From contig OY755042.1 of assembly GCA_963576565.1 (NCBI GenBank), positions 14,855,272 through 14,919,271 of the forward strand: a DNA stretch of 64,000 nt, given 5' to 3'. A program made the translations under genes and the position numbers. Source of the DNA: Aspidapion aeneum. Its lineage: Eukaryota > Arthropoda > Insecta > Coleoptera > Brentidae. How positions within the stretch are numbered: position 1 is the first letter of the stretch; every line of letters starts with the position of its first letter. The notes beneath the pieces are model-generated. The model made no database searches and was not told where the DNA came from. It was given only the letters and a program-made list of their open reading frames with translations. Positions 23,136 through 35,365 of this stretch are shown here, in pieces.

Positions 23136-23311
23136 AATTGTCCGGTTTTTTTTACTATATTTGGCCAAATATTTAATTCGCAAATATTCCAAACATACTA
23201 TCCAGACAGAAGAACGGAATAAGTAAAAAATTCAAACATCCCAAATATGTTTGCTTAAGCTTAAACTGGTAAACAAGGTGGCCATATTCATTTGCGTTTG
23301 TGCAGTAAAAA

Positions 23312-23910
23312 TACTCTGCCAATATATGGGCCCCTAAGCTCACACTAGGTACTATAGTTATAATGTACGTGTGAGCTAATATAACTAAAAACTGAAATAT
23401 ATCTTATTCAACTCCAGACTAAATTACCTTTTGTTTGATACCACACAAGCCATATTTTGAGTTAAACCCAGATTTTTGAAATCTACCCCCACCCTTAAAA
23501 AAAACAAAAACTAAAATGTATTTTGTTGAACTCCGGACTCAATTACCTTTCGTTTGATATCACACACGCCATATTTTCACTTAAACTCTAATTTTTAAAA
23601 TATACCCCCACCCTTTTTTTTTAAATAAATTAAAATGTATTTTGTTTAACTGCAGACTCAATTACCTTTCGTTTAATATCACACACGCCATATTTTCACA
23701 TAAACTCTAATTTTTGAAATCTACCCCCACCCTTTTATTTGGTTTGTGTTCGGTGGATTTCGTTCATTTTTAAATGGGACCATCTCGACTCAAGACCCAG
23801 CCTAGGTACCAAATTTCATTAAAATCGGCCAAGTGGTTTTTGAGTTATGCGTGTTGGTCGTTACAGACAGACATACAGACACACAGACAGACAGACAGAC
23901 AGACAGACAT

Positions 23911-23944
<34 letters not shown>

Positions 23945-24085
23945 GGCGCAACAAAAAAGTTTCAAAATCATCTGAAACGCAAAGATATATAAAAATTTTT
24001 GAAATCGGAGCAACTTTTTTTTTCTCGAAAAAATTAGGATCACCATAGCTCACACTACTATAGTATAGTATATGTGTGAGCTAAA
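23312..24085. mobile_element. DINE-1/Helentron-like non-autonomous element, copy 2
   Basis: Same order as copy 1, same orientation, 177 bp further on. Three tandem units (from about 23395, 23515 and 23635), (CAGA)n at about 23863-23943 and a terminal hairpin near 24045-24083. The two are separate insertions or a local duplication; the DNA between them does not decide this. Confidence 0.7.
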
Positions 24086-24134
24086 AAAAGAAAAAAAATT
24101 ACTTTCACTATCAAAGAAATACATGTTGAACACG

Positions 24135-24248
24135 GCTCTGGAACGAAATAGCGATGTACAAAATAGCGACGTACGAAATGGCGAGTAACGAAATAGCGAC
24201 TATTAAAATAGCGATGTAATAAAAGAGCGACTATCAAAATAGCGTTTG
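24135..24248. repeat. 15-16 bp minisatellite 'aaatagcga'
   Basis: Seven head-to-tail degenerate units of the type cgaaatagcgacgta. Units vary in the last bases. No coding function inferred. Confidence 0.8.
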
Positions 24249-24277
24249 TAACAAAACATATCAAAATTAGTGTTGCC

Positions 24278-24412
24278 GCTAGATGAGACGAGACGAGAGA
24301 AGGCCGTTCTCTCGTTTTCTTTCGTTATGCGAGATAAAATGGGTCTCTCGTCTCGACGATAGGACTCTTCTATCGCTCGAGAGAGCCTTTCTCTCGTCTC
24401 GTCTCGTGATTT
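24278..24412. repeat. Purine/pyrimidine palindrome of GAGAC/GTCTC runs
   Basis: gatgagacgagacgagagaa at 24282 mirrors tctctcgtctcgtctcgtg near 24390-24408, with further gagaga/tctctc blocks between. It could form a long hairpin. Origin unknown. Confidence 0.65.
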
Positions 24413-24429
24413 ATATCAGCTATAAAAAG

Positions 24430-25760
24430 TTTTTGAGACCCTTTTTAAAGTGTTTTTTCAAGATGAATTTTATTATTTATGGTATCTACTTTTTTCCAAA
24501 ATAAAGTGTCCATTCCGGGATATATTCTGTATATGCAAACATTCACTAAATAAACAAGTAAATACAATACATGTACTAAAATACCTCGTTGATGCCGATG
24601 AAATAAAAGCCGTGGAAAGGTTTTGCATCGCTTTACTTATTTAAAACTGTACCTAAAATTCCAAGTGTTCGTTAATAAAAGATTATTTTGTGTTTTGTCA
24701 ATAATATAAATCGTTAAAAATAAAGCAATAAATCATTGTATTTAGGTAAATTCTTGGGTAAAACGATTAAATAACCATTTGATGCATGCCGATGGCGCCG
24801 GCGGGGCGGCGCGGCGCGGGGTTAGCAAAGCAAATTATAAATAAAACTGTAAATAAAAATGTAGGGATATTTTTACTACAGGTTACCGAACAAACAGATC
24901 AATAAGCCGGCTGGCGGTTTTTGATCTCGGTGAAATCAACGATTGCTGGTCATTTGGAGTTAATCTCAGGGCCGGACTAAAATAAATTTACTATAAAATA
25001 TGAATGTTTCACATTGTTTTTGCGAGAAAATATTTGTACTACCAGAAAAAATAAAAACCTCAAAGTAGTTTTGTACAGCTCTTAAAAATGGGTGCTAAAA
25101 TGAAATTTAAGTCTCGGTCGCGTAAAAAATTATATTTTGTCCCCTGTAGGGGGATTATGGAAATAATGTGTGTTTTTTTGCGTAAGATTAATGTAATGTA
25201 AAAAATTCATTAAAATTGATTCCTATAGCTGTGTTAACTTGTTGTATTTTTCGAGCATTATGCCAATAATAATTGCAAAATAAATATAAATAAATAAATA
25301 AACACGTTTAGCTAAATTTTCTTTCGCTATACGCTTACATAGAACTATTTATTAGCAGGTAGTTTTTTTATTATATAATTATATTTTACTTCCAAGTAAG
25401 AGCGAAATTTGTTTTTCCAGTAAATATAATTTTCGGCCGTTTAGCAACAAGGCCTTTGCTGTTAAGTTCTACGGAATTGCTCTGATATAAGAGTTTTAAC
25501 AATATCTATAGGAACATATATAATTTTAAAGTTTTTTTTCCTACCCAAACTTTCCCAACCCAAAGTGGGTTTGTAAACTTTTACCTTTTATTAATGTTTT
25601 CAATCAAATATATTTTTTACACAAAAACGGGTATTTAGGATAATAAAAAAAATAGTCCAAATTGTAAAAATCGGTCATCAGATCGAGTCGGTAAAAGTCG
25701 TTTTAAGCGATCGCCCTACCGTAACGGGCTTCCTTCAGTTTAAATTTGGCTTTTGGCTGC
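24430..25760. other. AT-rich intergenic stretch
   Basis: No gene recognised. A GC-only island of about 40 bp (gatggcgccggcggggcggc onward, near 24790-24825) stands out from the AT-rich surroundings. Confidence 0.5.
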
Positions 25761-25829
25761 TCAGTGAGATGATCGGTATAAGGTTAGTGCCATTAATTGA
25801 TAAGTTCTTCCGTCAACGTTAAGTGTGTA

Positions 25830-25915
25830 ATGGATTCTATGAATTTTGTGGAATTAGTTCTCGAAAAACTGGGGCAATGGGTGCCTACTTGCAGTTCTCA
25901 AAGAGAGATTTCGGG
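25830..25915 (+). CDS. Candidate first coding exon, unknown gene
   Basis: ATG at 25830 opens 28 codons (MDSMNFVELVLEKLGQWVPT...) and ends in phase 2 at a strong donor GGG|GTAAGT. The upstream 150 bp are less repetitive than the surroundings and hold a CAGT initiator-like site near 25765. No downstream exon could be recognised and the peptide has no known domain, so this is a guess from gene-structure signals. Confidence 0.3.
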
Positions 25916-26139
25916 GTAAGTAAATTACTACACATAGGTTTACCCAAGCTTTTGAGTATAGTTGATCTATTTTCTTTAGAATACTAATAATAAAAAAAAT
26001 GTAACTACCTACCTAGAGGTAATGAGGTATGTTCCTACCATCCAGATGTTAGTTAAATTTGAAATAAAAGTTATATTTGTTGGATCTTGCTGAGAAAACT
26101 ATAAAAGAAATAAAATTAAAAACAACTGTGCATCAAGTG

Positions 26140-26690
26140 CATCCCGCCATTTTGCTTCCTTTTGGAAGAACTGTGTAAAATTTTCAAACAATTTAAAAAA
26201 AATCCAAACGTTAAATGCATCCGAAAGTGCAACCCATACTATTTTGTTATCTTTTTAAACAATTTTACAAAAATGTTCAACAATTCGGAGCATCATTTTT
26301 TCTAGCTTTTTGTAAACGATTAAGGAAGCGCATTATGCCATTTTGCTAAGTTTTATACAATTGTGTGAAATTTTCCAGGAATTGTACAAAATTTTTCAAC
26401 AGTCTGCAAGACAATATGTTTGAAGTATCAAATCTATTCCATACTTTATATTTGGTTAACTTTTCAAACAATTTGGAAACATTATCAGCAATTTCTTGCA
26501 TTTTTTGATTCCTTTTTGTTTTAACTGTTAGGTTCCGCCATTTAAATAATTTTTATACAATTAGGCAAATTTTTTAGCAATTTTAAATTTTTCTACAATT
26601 GTGCCAGAATTATTAAATCAGTTCATCCCGCCATTTTTTAACTTTTTATACAATTGTGCAAAATTTGTCAACAATTGTGTTTTTTTTTTG
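26140..26690. repeat. Degenerate tandem repeat, about 100-120 bp unit
   Basis: Units built on cgccattttg...tttatacaattgtgcaaaatttttcaacaatt recur four to five times with strong divergence. No protein is encoded. Confidence 0.6.
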
Positions 26691-27035
26691 GTGTAAAATA
26701 TATTTAAGAGTATTTAATAGTCACATATTCTTTTCGGTTACTTTTTTCATATTATAAATTACAAAATAAAAAAAAGTAACAGTAAAGAAAAAGTAACCGA
26801 TTTTTTTTCTGTGATTTAAAAAATGTGTTTGAAAGTAAATGACAACATTGTCCCCAAAATTGGCTCTTATTGGTTTTAGCCAGTCCGAAGCTCGAAACAT
26901 TTCTGCGCCCGCGCACTCTATTAAGAATCACTTTCAAGAATTTTCGCAGATAAAAAATTTGGCGTCCTGACAAAATTTCAGCCTGTTACATTTTTGGTAT
27001 AAACTACCCGATAAACAAAGCCAGTTTTTTGACAA

Positions 27036-27126
27036 ATGTGCAGAAGTTTCTTCAAAACTTTGGGTGCTATTAAAATCAACATGTGCAGAAGTTTCTTCAA
27101 AACTTTGGGTGCTGTTAAAATTAACT
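27036..27126. repeat. Direct duplication of about 43 bp
   Basis: gtgcagaagtttcttcaaaa and the following gggtgct(a/g)ttaaaat occur twice head to tail with two or three differences. Confidence 0.85.
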
Positions 27127-27859
27127 GCTGATCAATTTACCAAAGATCAGATATAGCGGTTTCAAAAGGGTTCCCATAAACCAGTCGAAGGTAAATGATA
27201 AATTTTTCCACCGCTATTTTTGATTAGCTAAAAATTGTTAAATTAGATGTCAAGAAATACATTTTGCGTATGTTACTACCACGGTATCTATAAAACTGTA
27301 AAATTTATTTAAAGGTTATCAGAATATCAGTAAGAATATTCTATTACATAAAAATCCTTCAATGTCCGTTAAACTTAGTTCTAGTTTTTTTAGCTGTCAA
27401 GCAACTATTTTGTCTGCGCTGCCGTCCTTGTAATTCCCAAACAAGGGAAAATCTGAACGATGGAAGCCCAGCAAACAAGAATATTTAAATAGATATATTT
27501 TACAGGTTGAGGTAAATTCATTAAGCATAATACTATTTGCTATTACTACGTTATGTAGTAAGTTTGTTTATTAAGACATGTTGAACATAAAATAACCCGC
27601 AAAAATCCCTAACGTTGTTTATCCGGTGTTTGGTTTTCCTTGAAAAACTATAAAAATTTTAAATAGAACAAACTCAACATAGATAAATTCCGTCAAAATC
27701 AATCTAGTAGTTTTAAGTTAAATGCGCTTTAGTTACCAACAAACAAACATACAGAAATAAATGTTCAAACTTCTCTGAAAACCAAAAATATATAAAAGTT
27801 TTCGTATGTGTGCTAAGCTAAAAAATCGACCTTATAAAAGTAATGTATGTAAGAAATAT

Positions 27860-28380
27860 ATTTTTTTGTTCTTTATTCAAAATTACAAAGAAAATTTAAA
27901 ATAATAACTTTTTTATACGACTGTCTTGTAAAAGGGGGTTTTGCGCACGGAGAACACGATCTGAAAATGGCATTTTGCGCACGCAGTGTGCAAAACGTTT
28001 TGCACACACTTATGTCATTTTTGCGCACGCCTATGTCATTTCTGCATACGGGTCTCCCGTCATTGTGATTTTTGTTGTTGTCACCCATCAATATAAGTTG
28101 GCTTAGTTCCGTAGCAACCGTCACTGCTCGTATGTTTTGTTGATTAGATACGTCAAAATTGTTGAATTTTTAAAGTATTGTTGTAAAAATGTCGGAAATA
28201 AAAACAAGTTAAATTAAAATTTGATTTTTCTTTCTTTATTAGCAGTCGTATAAAAAATATTGTAAAAAACTCGTTTGAAAACCTCTTTGCACACTCCCTC
28301 GACTTGTAGACCTCGCCTTCGGCTCGGTCTACCAAACTGTCTAAATCGTGTGCAAAGAGTCGTTTTCAAACCTTGTTGTT
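27860..28380. repeat. Palindrome-rich 'gcgcacg / tgtgcaaa' repeat
   Basis: Contains a perfect 24-nt palindrome at 27985-28008 centred on aaaacgtttt, and flanking gcgcacg and tgcacac motifs. A related tail at 28278-28375 has cctctttgcacac and its inverse gtgtgcaaagag. Resembles the palindromic elements at 36-38 kb. Confidence 0.6.
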
Positions 28381-29640
28381 TAAATAACTATTACGGTTTA
28401 GTGCTTTTTTAAAGTTTACTTAAAAAGCTTATTTTTTCTTTTAGAGGGGACATACAATCAACCTTAACCAGAGAGCGGAGAAAAATGTTTTATTTAAGCT
28501 GACGACGCAGGCAGTGCCAATTGTAACAAAGGAGGGTAGAGTATAAGTTTCAACTGATAAAACCCACTATGGACTAGATACGCCCCTGATGGTGATAAAT
28601 TTCTATTTCAAAGTGTACCACTCTTTGAATACGTCATACCCCCACGAAGCACAGGTAAGCTGGGGATTCGATCATAAACAATTTATCGGGTTTTTATTTG
28701 TTTGTAAAAAAATAAAACGATATCATTTAAAAAAAATTAGTATAATCAAATTGTTATTTATATGTTAACAGTGCTTTTAAGGGACTGATATAAGTTAAAA
28801 GAAACGAACTTTTTTTTCTTAATTTCATCAAAATCTGAAATATAGACGTGAAGAAATAAAACTACCTAAGTTAGTTTTTGGGCTTAGTTTTTCGAAAAAC
28901 TGTTAGTGGCTTAAGAGCACTGTGAGTAAGTATAAGTTAAGTGATATAAGAAAACATATGGAACGCCTATTATGGGTTAAATAATTTAATAAACTAATGT
29001 GATAAAATTGTTTGTACTTATAAGAAAAACGAAAATAAAGATTTTGTAAAAAGTGATTTTTTAGTTTGGTAGTTTTTTGTCAAATAAAAATTGAACATTG
29101 TGTACTTGCCATAAAAAGTAATAAAGCGTTTCTTAAAAAAATATAGAAAAAATATATACACAAAATTTAAAACAAAATGCAAAATCATATATCACTGCAG
29201 TTAAAATTATGTTAACGTAACAATTTTAACAGCCTATTAAGAAAAATCACATCTAAAATATTGTGTACACAGTCAAGGATAAATTCATTTAATTGTTGAA
29301 CAAAAATTACAGAACATTATTTATAAATTTAATATATACTATTTTTGCATAAAACTGTAGGAAATATATGCACAAAATTGCAAAAATAAAAATATTTTTG
29401 TAAAATATATAATAATATATTGATATATTTTTTGTGGTAAAACTAAAATATTGACTGCAAAATATAACACCACAATGTGCAAAAAAATACACACATCTTT
29501 TAAAATTGAAATACATAATTGTGCATTTATATTCCACAAAACAGAATAAGAAAATTACACAATATTGTGTAAAAATGTTAAATACATCAATATTTTTTAT
29601 AAAACCATACAAAATTTTTCCACAAAATTACAATAAATTG
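28380..29640. other. AT-rich intergenic stretch
   Basis: No gene recognised. From about 29150 the sequence is a loose repetition of acacaaaatt/tgcaaaa words. Confidence 0.5.
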
Positions 29641-29649
29641 TGCAATTTT

Positions 29650-29770
29650 TTTTATACAGGCCTATGCAATAACATCTTGGTGGTAGCTTACAATATTGGC
29701 CACTCAATTTGACAGTACCACTGTCAAAGCGCCACCTGCTACGGCTCGTTCGGCGTCGCAACAAGGCATG
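29650..29770. repeat. Dispersed repeat end, inverted copy at 33480-33580
   Basis: ggtagcttacaa...ggccact...tgacagtaccactgtca at 29680-29725 is found inverted at 33505-33575. Either two fragments of one retroelement 3' end in opposite orientation, or the ends of a 3.9-kb inverted-repeat unit. Confidence 0.5.
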
Positions 29771-30079
29771 CGAATTTTGCCCCAATGTTTAAGCAATGAT
29801 AAACTGTTTTTATTTTTAGACTAATAAATTCAATTAAAACATATATTATATTATATGACAATAATAGCGCATTTTTAAACTTTTTAACAAAATATTTTAT
29901 GTGGAAATTGATGTAAAACATAAATACTTACCAAATTACTTTGTGATATTAAAACTAGGGTCACAAAGTAGACCCTGCTTTTATCGAAATCCTTATTTTT
30001 TAATAAAATCAGGCTTTCAAAAGAAATAAAAATAAATAAAAAAATTGCAATAAAAATTGCACTCACTGCATGACGCAAG

Positions 30080-30690
30080 ACAACGGGATTTCCATGAGGT
30101 GCAGGGCCGACTAAATCGGTCTAGCGTTTACGGCCTGCCAAATCCTCTACCCAGTTTATTTTCCAGTCGTGTTCGCTGGCCAGGTTGCACTCCAGCACGG
30201 TAGTCGTCAGGGATTTGGGCATTTCTAATCATATAGCGTGCCAACGTTCATGCTGTTGTAAGCACATGCGTATTGCATCGTTTTAGGCAAGTTTTGGGTT
30301 ATGTTTACAGATTTTTTTTTTTTAAAAGGTTTTGCAATATTTTTTAATAAAAATAGATAACTTACTCTACAATAATATAAATCACCAGTTCTTGCTAAAT
30401 TGCGTCTGCAATCATAAGCCTTTTTATGACAAAAGTGACAACACATGTATTTGGTAAAAGCTTGCGGCTTGCAAACACGGCGAGCCGTGCTGGCATGCAT
30501 GATGACATTAAAAAGGGTTACATTGGTTCCCATAGGCCTAGCTCCGGGCCGGACTGGCCCGGACGGGAGGGCGGTGATCTCCGCCGATACCTTGGCAGCC
30601 GTGTCGGGGCACCAGGGTCACTGGCCGTAGGGCCACTTAGGGACCGGGACTACTTTGAGCCTGGATGTACGGATGTAAAAGTAAACGTTA
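30080..30690. other. GC-rich island with possible - strand exon
   Basis: Base composition differs sharply from the AT-rich flanks. On the - strand the frame 30375-30533 carries C-x2-C and C-x-C spaced cysteines/histidines (MCCHFCHKKAYDCRRNL) and ends near 30373 at a good donor AGA|GTAAGT. Another GTGAGT donor lies near 30065. No complete gene model or known domain could be built; may be a zinc-finger exon or part of a transposon. Confidence 0.3.
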
Positions 30691-30736
30691 GGTATTTTCC
30701 TGTTCTGGTCACAGAATGTCATTATTTGGTAAGAGT

Positions 30737-31745
30737 TTATGTTTATAGTGTTTGCAACTCCTCTTAGTCTTCAGCAGTTTCAGATATTGAATTGAAGTAA
30801 AACCTATAATTAATGGTAACATTGTAGTTACTTTTTAGTGTATCCCTCATTAACGTAATGTTGCCTTAAGACTATAAGGTCACTGACACCTTTAAATTTT
30901 TTAATGAAAAGTGGTCGAGTGATACCTTTTTTAAAAGGTATTTTTATTCCCTATCTAATACTGTTAATTTTAAGTAAAAATGTTTTATCCTTACCGAGTT
31001 ATTAATTATTCTCGATTACGGTTAAGGTAGAAAACGTTAAACAAAGAATTAAAATTGGAATAAAATAACTTTTAAACAAGGCATTATCCCTCGTTTAATT
31101 TACAGATGTTAGTGCCCTTATACTTAAAGCAACATTATTAAAAAGTACGCCAAAACGTAGTAATAATGTTATTTATTCTTACATAAACTGCATAAAAGTA
31201 AAAAAAGTTGCTTGAACAATGACTAAAAATACTCATAACTTGATAATTAAGTAACCGACTTAAAAATTTTTTAATACTTTAAGTAAACAATCAAATTACC
31301 TTTTAAACAAGGTATCAATCGACCACTTTTCATTAAAAATTTAAAGGTGTCAGTGACCTTATAGTCTTAAGGCAACATTGGGGTAACGAGGGGTACACTA
31401 AAAAGTAACTGCAATGTTACCATTAATTATAGATTTTACTTCAATTCAATATCTAAAACTGCTGAAGACTAAGAGGAGTTGCAAACACTATATACATAAA
31501 CACACATACTCCGTGAGTATTAAACCGATTTTATAACATTTTCTTTTTTTGATTGGAGAATTAAAATGCCTTTTAAACAATGTATCACGCGACCCCCCTT
31601 CTGATTTAAGAATTTAAAGTTGTTAGTGACCTTATGGCCTTACGCTCACACCACGGTTTAAAGCAATACGACAGAAAGTAGTATCTAAAGTTGATATCTA
31701 ATTCCGTTCAAAAGTTAACATGGGGGTAATTTTGTTTTGCACTGT
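30737..31745. repeat. Inverted-repeat plus tandem cluster
   Basis: Left arm 30737-30960 and right arm 31306-31500 are inverted copies (gcaactcctcttagtcttca versus gaagactaagaggagttgc). Within and after the loop, further diverged direct copies start near 31075 and 31574 (ttttaaacaaggcatta / ttttaaacaatgtatca). Non-coding. Confidence 0.75.
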
Positions 31746-31749
31746 ATAT

Positions 31750-33080
31750 ATATCTCTCATGTTTTTTTCTGAGAAAGAATAAGATGTTACCACGGATCAC
31801 TAAACAAATTATTTTTGAGAGGCAGTTTTGTGTATATGAATATGAACCTCCCAGGTTCCTCCCAGGCAGGACATATAAGAGGCCCTGGATACATTCCATG
31901 TGGTGTAAAACAACTGTCAAAATGTCTCGAGGGCCTCTAATACAAACTATCTATAAAAAATTCATAAAACTTAATAATATAAGAAAACCATAAATACTCA
32001 ATTTCTCGCATTGACGTAAAACAGCAACAAATTCTTTGTAATGTATGATAATTTTAAGAATATAAATGTCTTAAAAAAAATAACTTGTACTTTTATTTAA
32101 AAATTTTTTTTATCAAAAATAGTTAAAACTTCTATCGCTTTACGAAACAAAACTGATAAACATCTATACACTTACTATAAATTTATAGCCCAAAATATTC
32201 TTCCGAATCAGGGACAGCAATGTTAAAATAGGTAGCAACTTGACTACCATACAAACAAGTATCAGCATTTGTTAAAAGGGTTGCAAGTTTGTAATAAAAT
32301 TTCACTTGTTGCAGCAAAAGTTTTTGATTTTTCTTAAAATCAACATAAGCAAAACTTGCGCTATAGTTTTGGAGAAAACCTACTCTACGGCTATCCTTAT
32401 CAACTTCATTGTTTGGTTAAACTGCTGCTTTGTGGCGTCAGAATTTGTGATGCTCGTGGAAAAGGAGTTATAAGACGCTCCATCAGCCCGTATCCTTGAT
32501 CATCGTAAAGAACAGCAAATACAACTTTTTCGCTTGAGACCCTTTAAACTTCCGTTAAAATATGGAGCAAAAGAAATATACGAATTAAACGACGTTTAAC
32601 GTTAAATGACAGTTAAAATCGAAGATGCAAGTTAAAGAAACAAAAAATGTCAATGACACACAATGACAATTTTTTTACTTTTTGTCAGTGACATGACAAA
32701 AGCAAGCTGTGACAAAATCTTAAGGTTAAGCACGAACTACACGATATCATTGGCGAATGGATCGCGATTTCGTTTTGATTAAAACTGATTCATTGCTTTA
32801 CTTTCGAGACAAAACAATTTTTAAAAAGTGCGTTTAGCAGAAACAAGCAAAATCATTTCTCTAAGTTGCTAAATAAGCGCCGTTTTTAAAAAGAATCGTC
32901 AATGCCAGACAGCGACGTCCAAGAACTGTTTTTTCTCACAGTCGTTAAAGGCTTGAAATAAGGTTTTGCCTTATTGTAGTAACACTTTGAACTGGCATGC
33001 TCAATAAGTCCCTATTAATGTTTGGAATGATGATAAAATATAGGTTAAAAGAAATGAAGGATCACCCTATTTTTTTAATG
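31750..33080. other. Intergenic stretch, no gene seen
   Basis: AT-rich with a small palindrome near 31880-31940 (agaggccctgg and its inverse gagggcctct). The short open frames here show no recognisable domain. Confidence 0.5.
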
Positions 33081-33240
33081 TATACTGGATCAATCGGCCA
33101 GTTTCGCAAAGTTTTTTTTTAGCAAGGGGAAAGCATTTTTTAAACAAACACAAACATCCAAATACCTAGCCAGGATCGAACCCGGATCGCCGGTGTGGGA
33201 AACAAACATTGCTACCACTACACCACGACGGCTACCTATT
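33080..33240 (-). mobile_element. SINE-like copy with tRNA-Gly-derived head
   Basis: On the - strand 33237-33165 reads GTCGTGGTGTAGTGGTAGCA (A-box region), an anticodon loop TTCCCAC (CCC, Gly) and GGTTCGATCC (B box). The anticodon stem has mismatches, so this is not a functional tRNA. Body and A/T-rich 3' end run to about 33080. Confidence 0.6.
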
Positions 33241-33599
33241 TTTCGGTCAGAAGGGAGACCAAAACACTAATTAATGGCGTCAAAATTGACCCTGGTTTAC
33301 CTTGCAGTTCCTATCGTCTACGCCTCGTGTGTACATCTCTCTTGTTGGATTCGAACAGAACGGCCATAGAGCCGTTAATCAAGAATATTTTAATAACGTC
33401 AAAATAATGTGTAATTTAAAACAACAACAAATTCGTAGTAAGTGCCTTAAGGTCCGACGGCTAATCGTCCGCGGTGAATTGTCGCATTCCCTGTGTAACA
33501 GGGGCCTGTGTGTGACAGTGGTACTGTCACCTCAAGTGGCCAAGGCTTAAATGTTGTAAGCTACCAACTTAGGCTACAACTTATATAAATTATAAAAAG

Positions 33600-35340
33600 A
33601 TTAAATGTTAATATATGTTATTAAATTTACACGATCTCGAAAGGGAATTTGGCGGTTCTTAGAGGCTATAAACGTTTTTCTCAAATGTATAACTACTGTA
33701 GGATAATCATACATACCTTTTCAATTTTCTTCTTGCAGCTTCACACTTTCACTTCTTATATTTACTAGTTGAATATCGACTTTTTAGTACTATTAAACTT
33801 TTGTATTCAAATATTTACACTTCTTAAACTTTTAGGTTTTATAAACCTTTTATAAATTTGTTGTAAATATATATATTTATCAACATCTTAAACGTTGATT
33901 GACTGAGTGAAACTATTCAATCAACTGTTTAATTTACTTAATATTACTGTTTAGGTTTGGGATATGTTATTAATTAAAAATGCCGATTTTAGGGCAACGA
34001 ATGGTTTGTATTTTGTTGATAAAAAACCATAAAACAGTTAAACACATTATTTCAAAACACTGGAAACAGTAATAATTAATGACTTTACAATCAATAAACT
34101 CTAAAAGAAAAGACCAAAATAATTATGAATATTCTATATAAGTTAACAGTTTTATACAATGTTAAAATAATTGATAAATTTCCCCAGTTGAAATAAAACC
34201 CCCCTTAAGAAGTGTGAATGAAAGTGTACCAGGCAAAGGCAAACTAAAGAGTAAAGTAAAATCCGACTTTCGAAAGTTTCAGTACTCCGCTCTCTAGACA
34301 TGCTCAGTTTGCCGCTAGCTGATTGGGCTAAATCTAAGCTTTCTTTAACGGATTTCTTCCACCACTCTTCTCTACAGACACTCTTGGTTGCCGTGGTTTG
34401 AATCTTAAGCTCTCTCGCATTGGCGAGAAAGACAAAGAGACAAAATACCACCGCAATTCAAAGATGCGTGGATTTAGAAATTCGGTAAAGTTTAAATCTT
34501 ACAGTGTGTTCCTTAAAAGTTGAAAATAGTTTACCAAATTTGTTTCCAGTTACAAAATATGAATTATGTTGATGTTAGTGGCTCAAAGGACATATTAGCC
34601 GAATACAACTTTTATTAAAATACAGCGAACCTGAAAACATGCCTAAAAACAAGTCGCCGAGTTGCCATAAATTTTACTTAATCTTAACCTAGTCTTGCAT
34701 ATAATTAATGCTTGTTGATGTCAAAACAATATTTAATTAAAAATCTTTAAAAACTTATAAATGGCAAAAATACCATTTATGCTCAAATCCCGTTTTGTTA
34801 CACCTGTCTGATTATAGTTTTTGCAAAGTATATTCCGATCCAAATATGTATTCACTCTACTTATTAATAATTGTGCTTTTAATTTGCCATGTTTGTTTCT
34901 ACACAAGGCAAATATTTTAACCAAAATTACACAAAGTGCTACCGACTCGTATCAACTCGCAGCGAAACGCAACTAAAAATGGCGATGGCTCGTTCTGGTA
35001 GTGGAACTATGCATGTTTAAAAAAAGAAACATTTATTAGCTTCATATAAAATATCTTAAATTCAACGTTAGAAATGAGATCTAGGAAAAACATTATAAAA
35101 ATAACCATATATTGATGGTATTATTTTTAATGTTAATAAAATGATGGTTTTTTAAATGCTCGTTGCTTAACGTTATTAAGAAATATAGTTTTGGTAATGC
35201 TTGTACATGAAATTTTTGTTAAGATTTTCTACATATTTTTTCAATTTCAAAAGTTGACTTAATTTCAACACAAATTTGTGCTAGAAAATAAACTTTTTTT
35301 TACGTTTTTTACGATTTTGTGCTTAGTGGGTAGTTGAACA
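33600..35340. other. Intergenic stretch upstream of VWC gene copy 2
   Basis: Mostly AT-rich. A less AT-rich part at 34200-34460 has a - strand frame of 99 codons whose N-terminus (MVFCLFVFLANA) looks like a signal peptide, but the rest has no recognised domain and no splice support. Confidence 0.4.
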
Positions 35341-35365
35341 AATAGGCCCCCAAGTAAGGTTTCGG

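Larger units (their letters stand above)
18759..23152. mobile_element. Large foldback element 'CCGGGTGGGCC', interrupted twice
   Basis: Starts CCGGGTGGGCCAAAAAAAG after TA. Left arm 18759 to about 19790; the right arm is its inverted copy from about 19800, centred near 19795. The right arm is split by a LINE (20320-22217) and by a Helentron-like element (22394-23135), then resumes as attgtccggtttttttt at about 23136. Short palindromes such as cgccatctt...aagatggcg recur along the arms. A second copy at 44365-47062 has both ends. No transposase is encoded. Confidence 0.8.

Noticed and set aside
22847..24053. Overlapping open frames rich in DRQT or SVCL repeats on both strands
   Set aside because: They are translations of the (CAGA)n microsatellites, open in all frames because of the repeat, not genes.
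29307..29612. 101-codon minus-strand frame rich in Phe and Tyr
   Set aside because: Translation of AT-rich repeated words; no domain, no splice or start support.
34152..34451. 99-codon minus-strand frame with signal-peptide-like start
   Set aside because: No family resemblance, no downstream exon and no conserved copy; kept only as a note in the regional entry.
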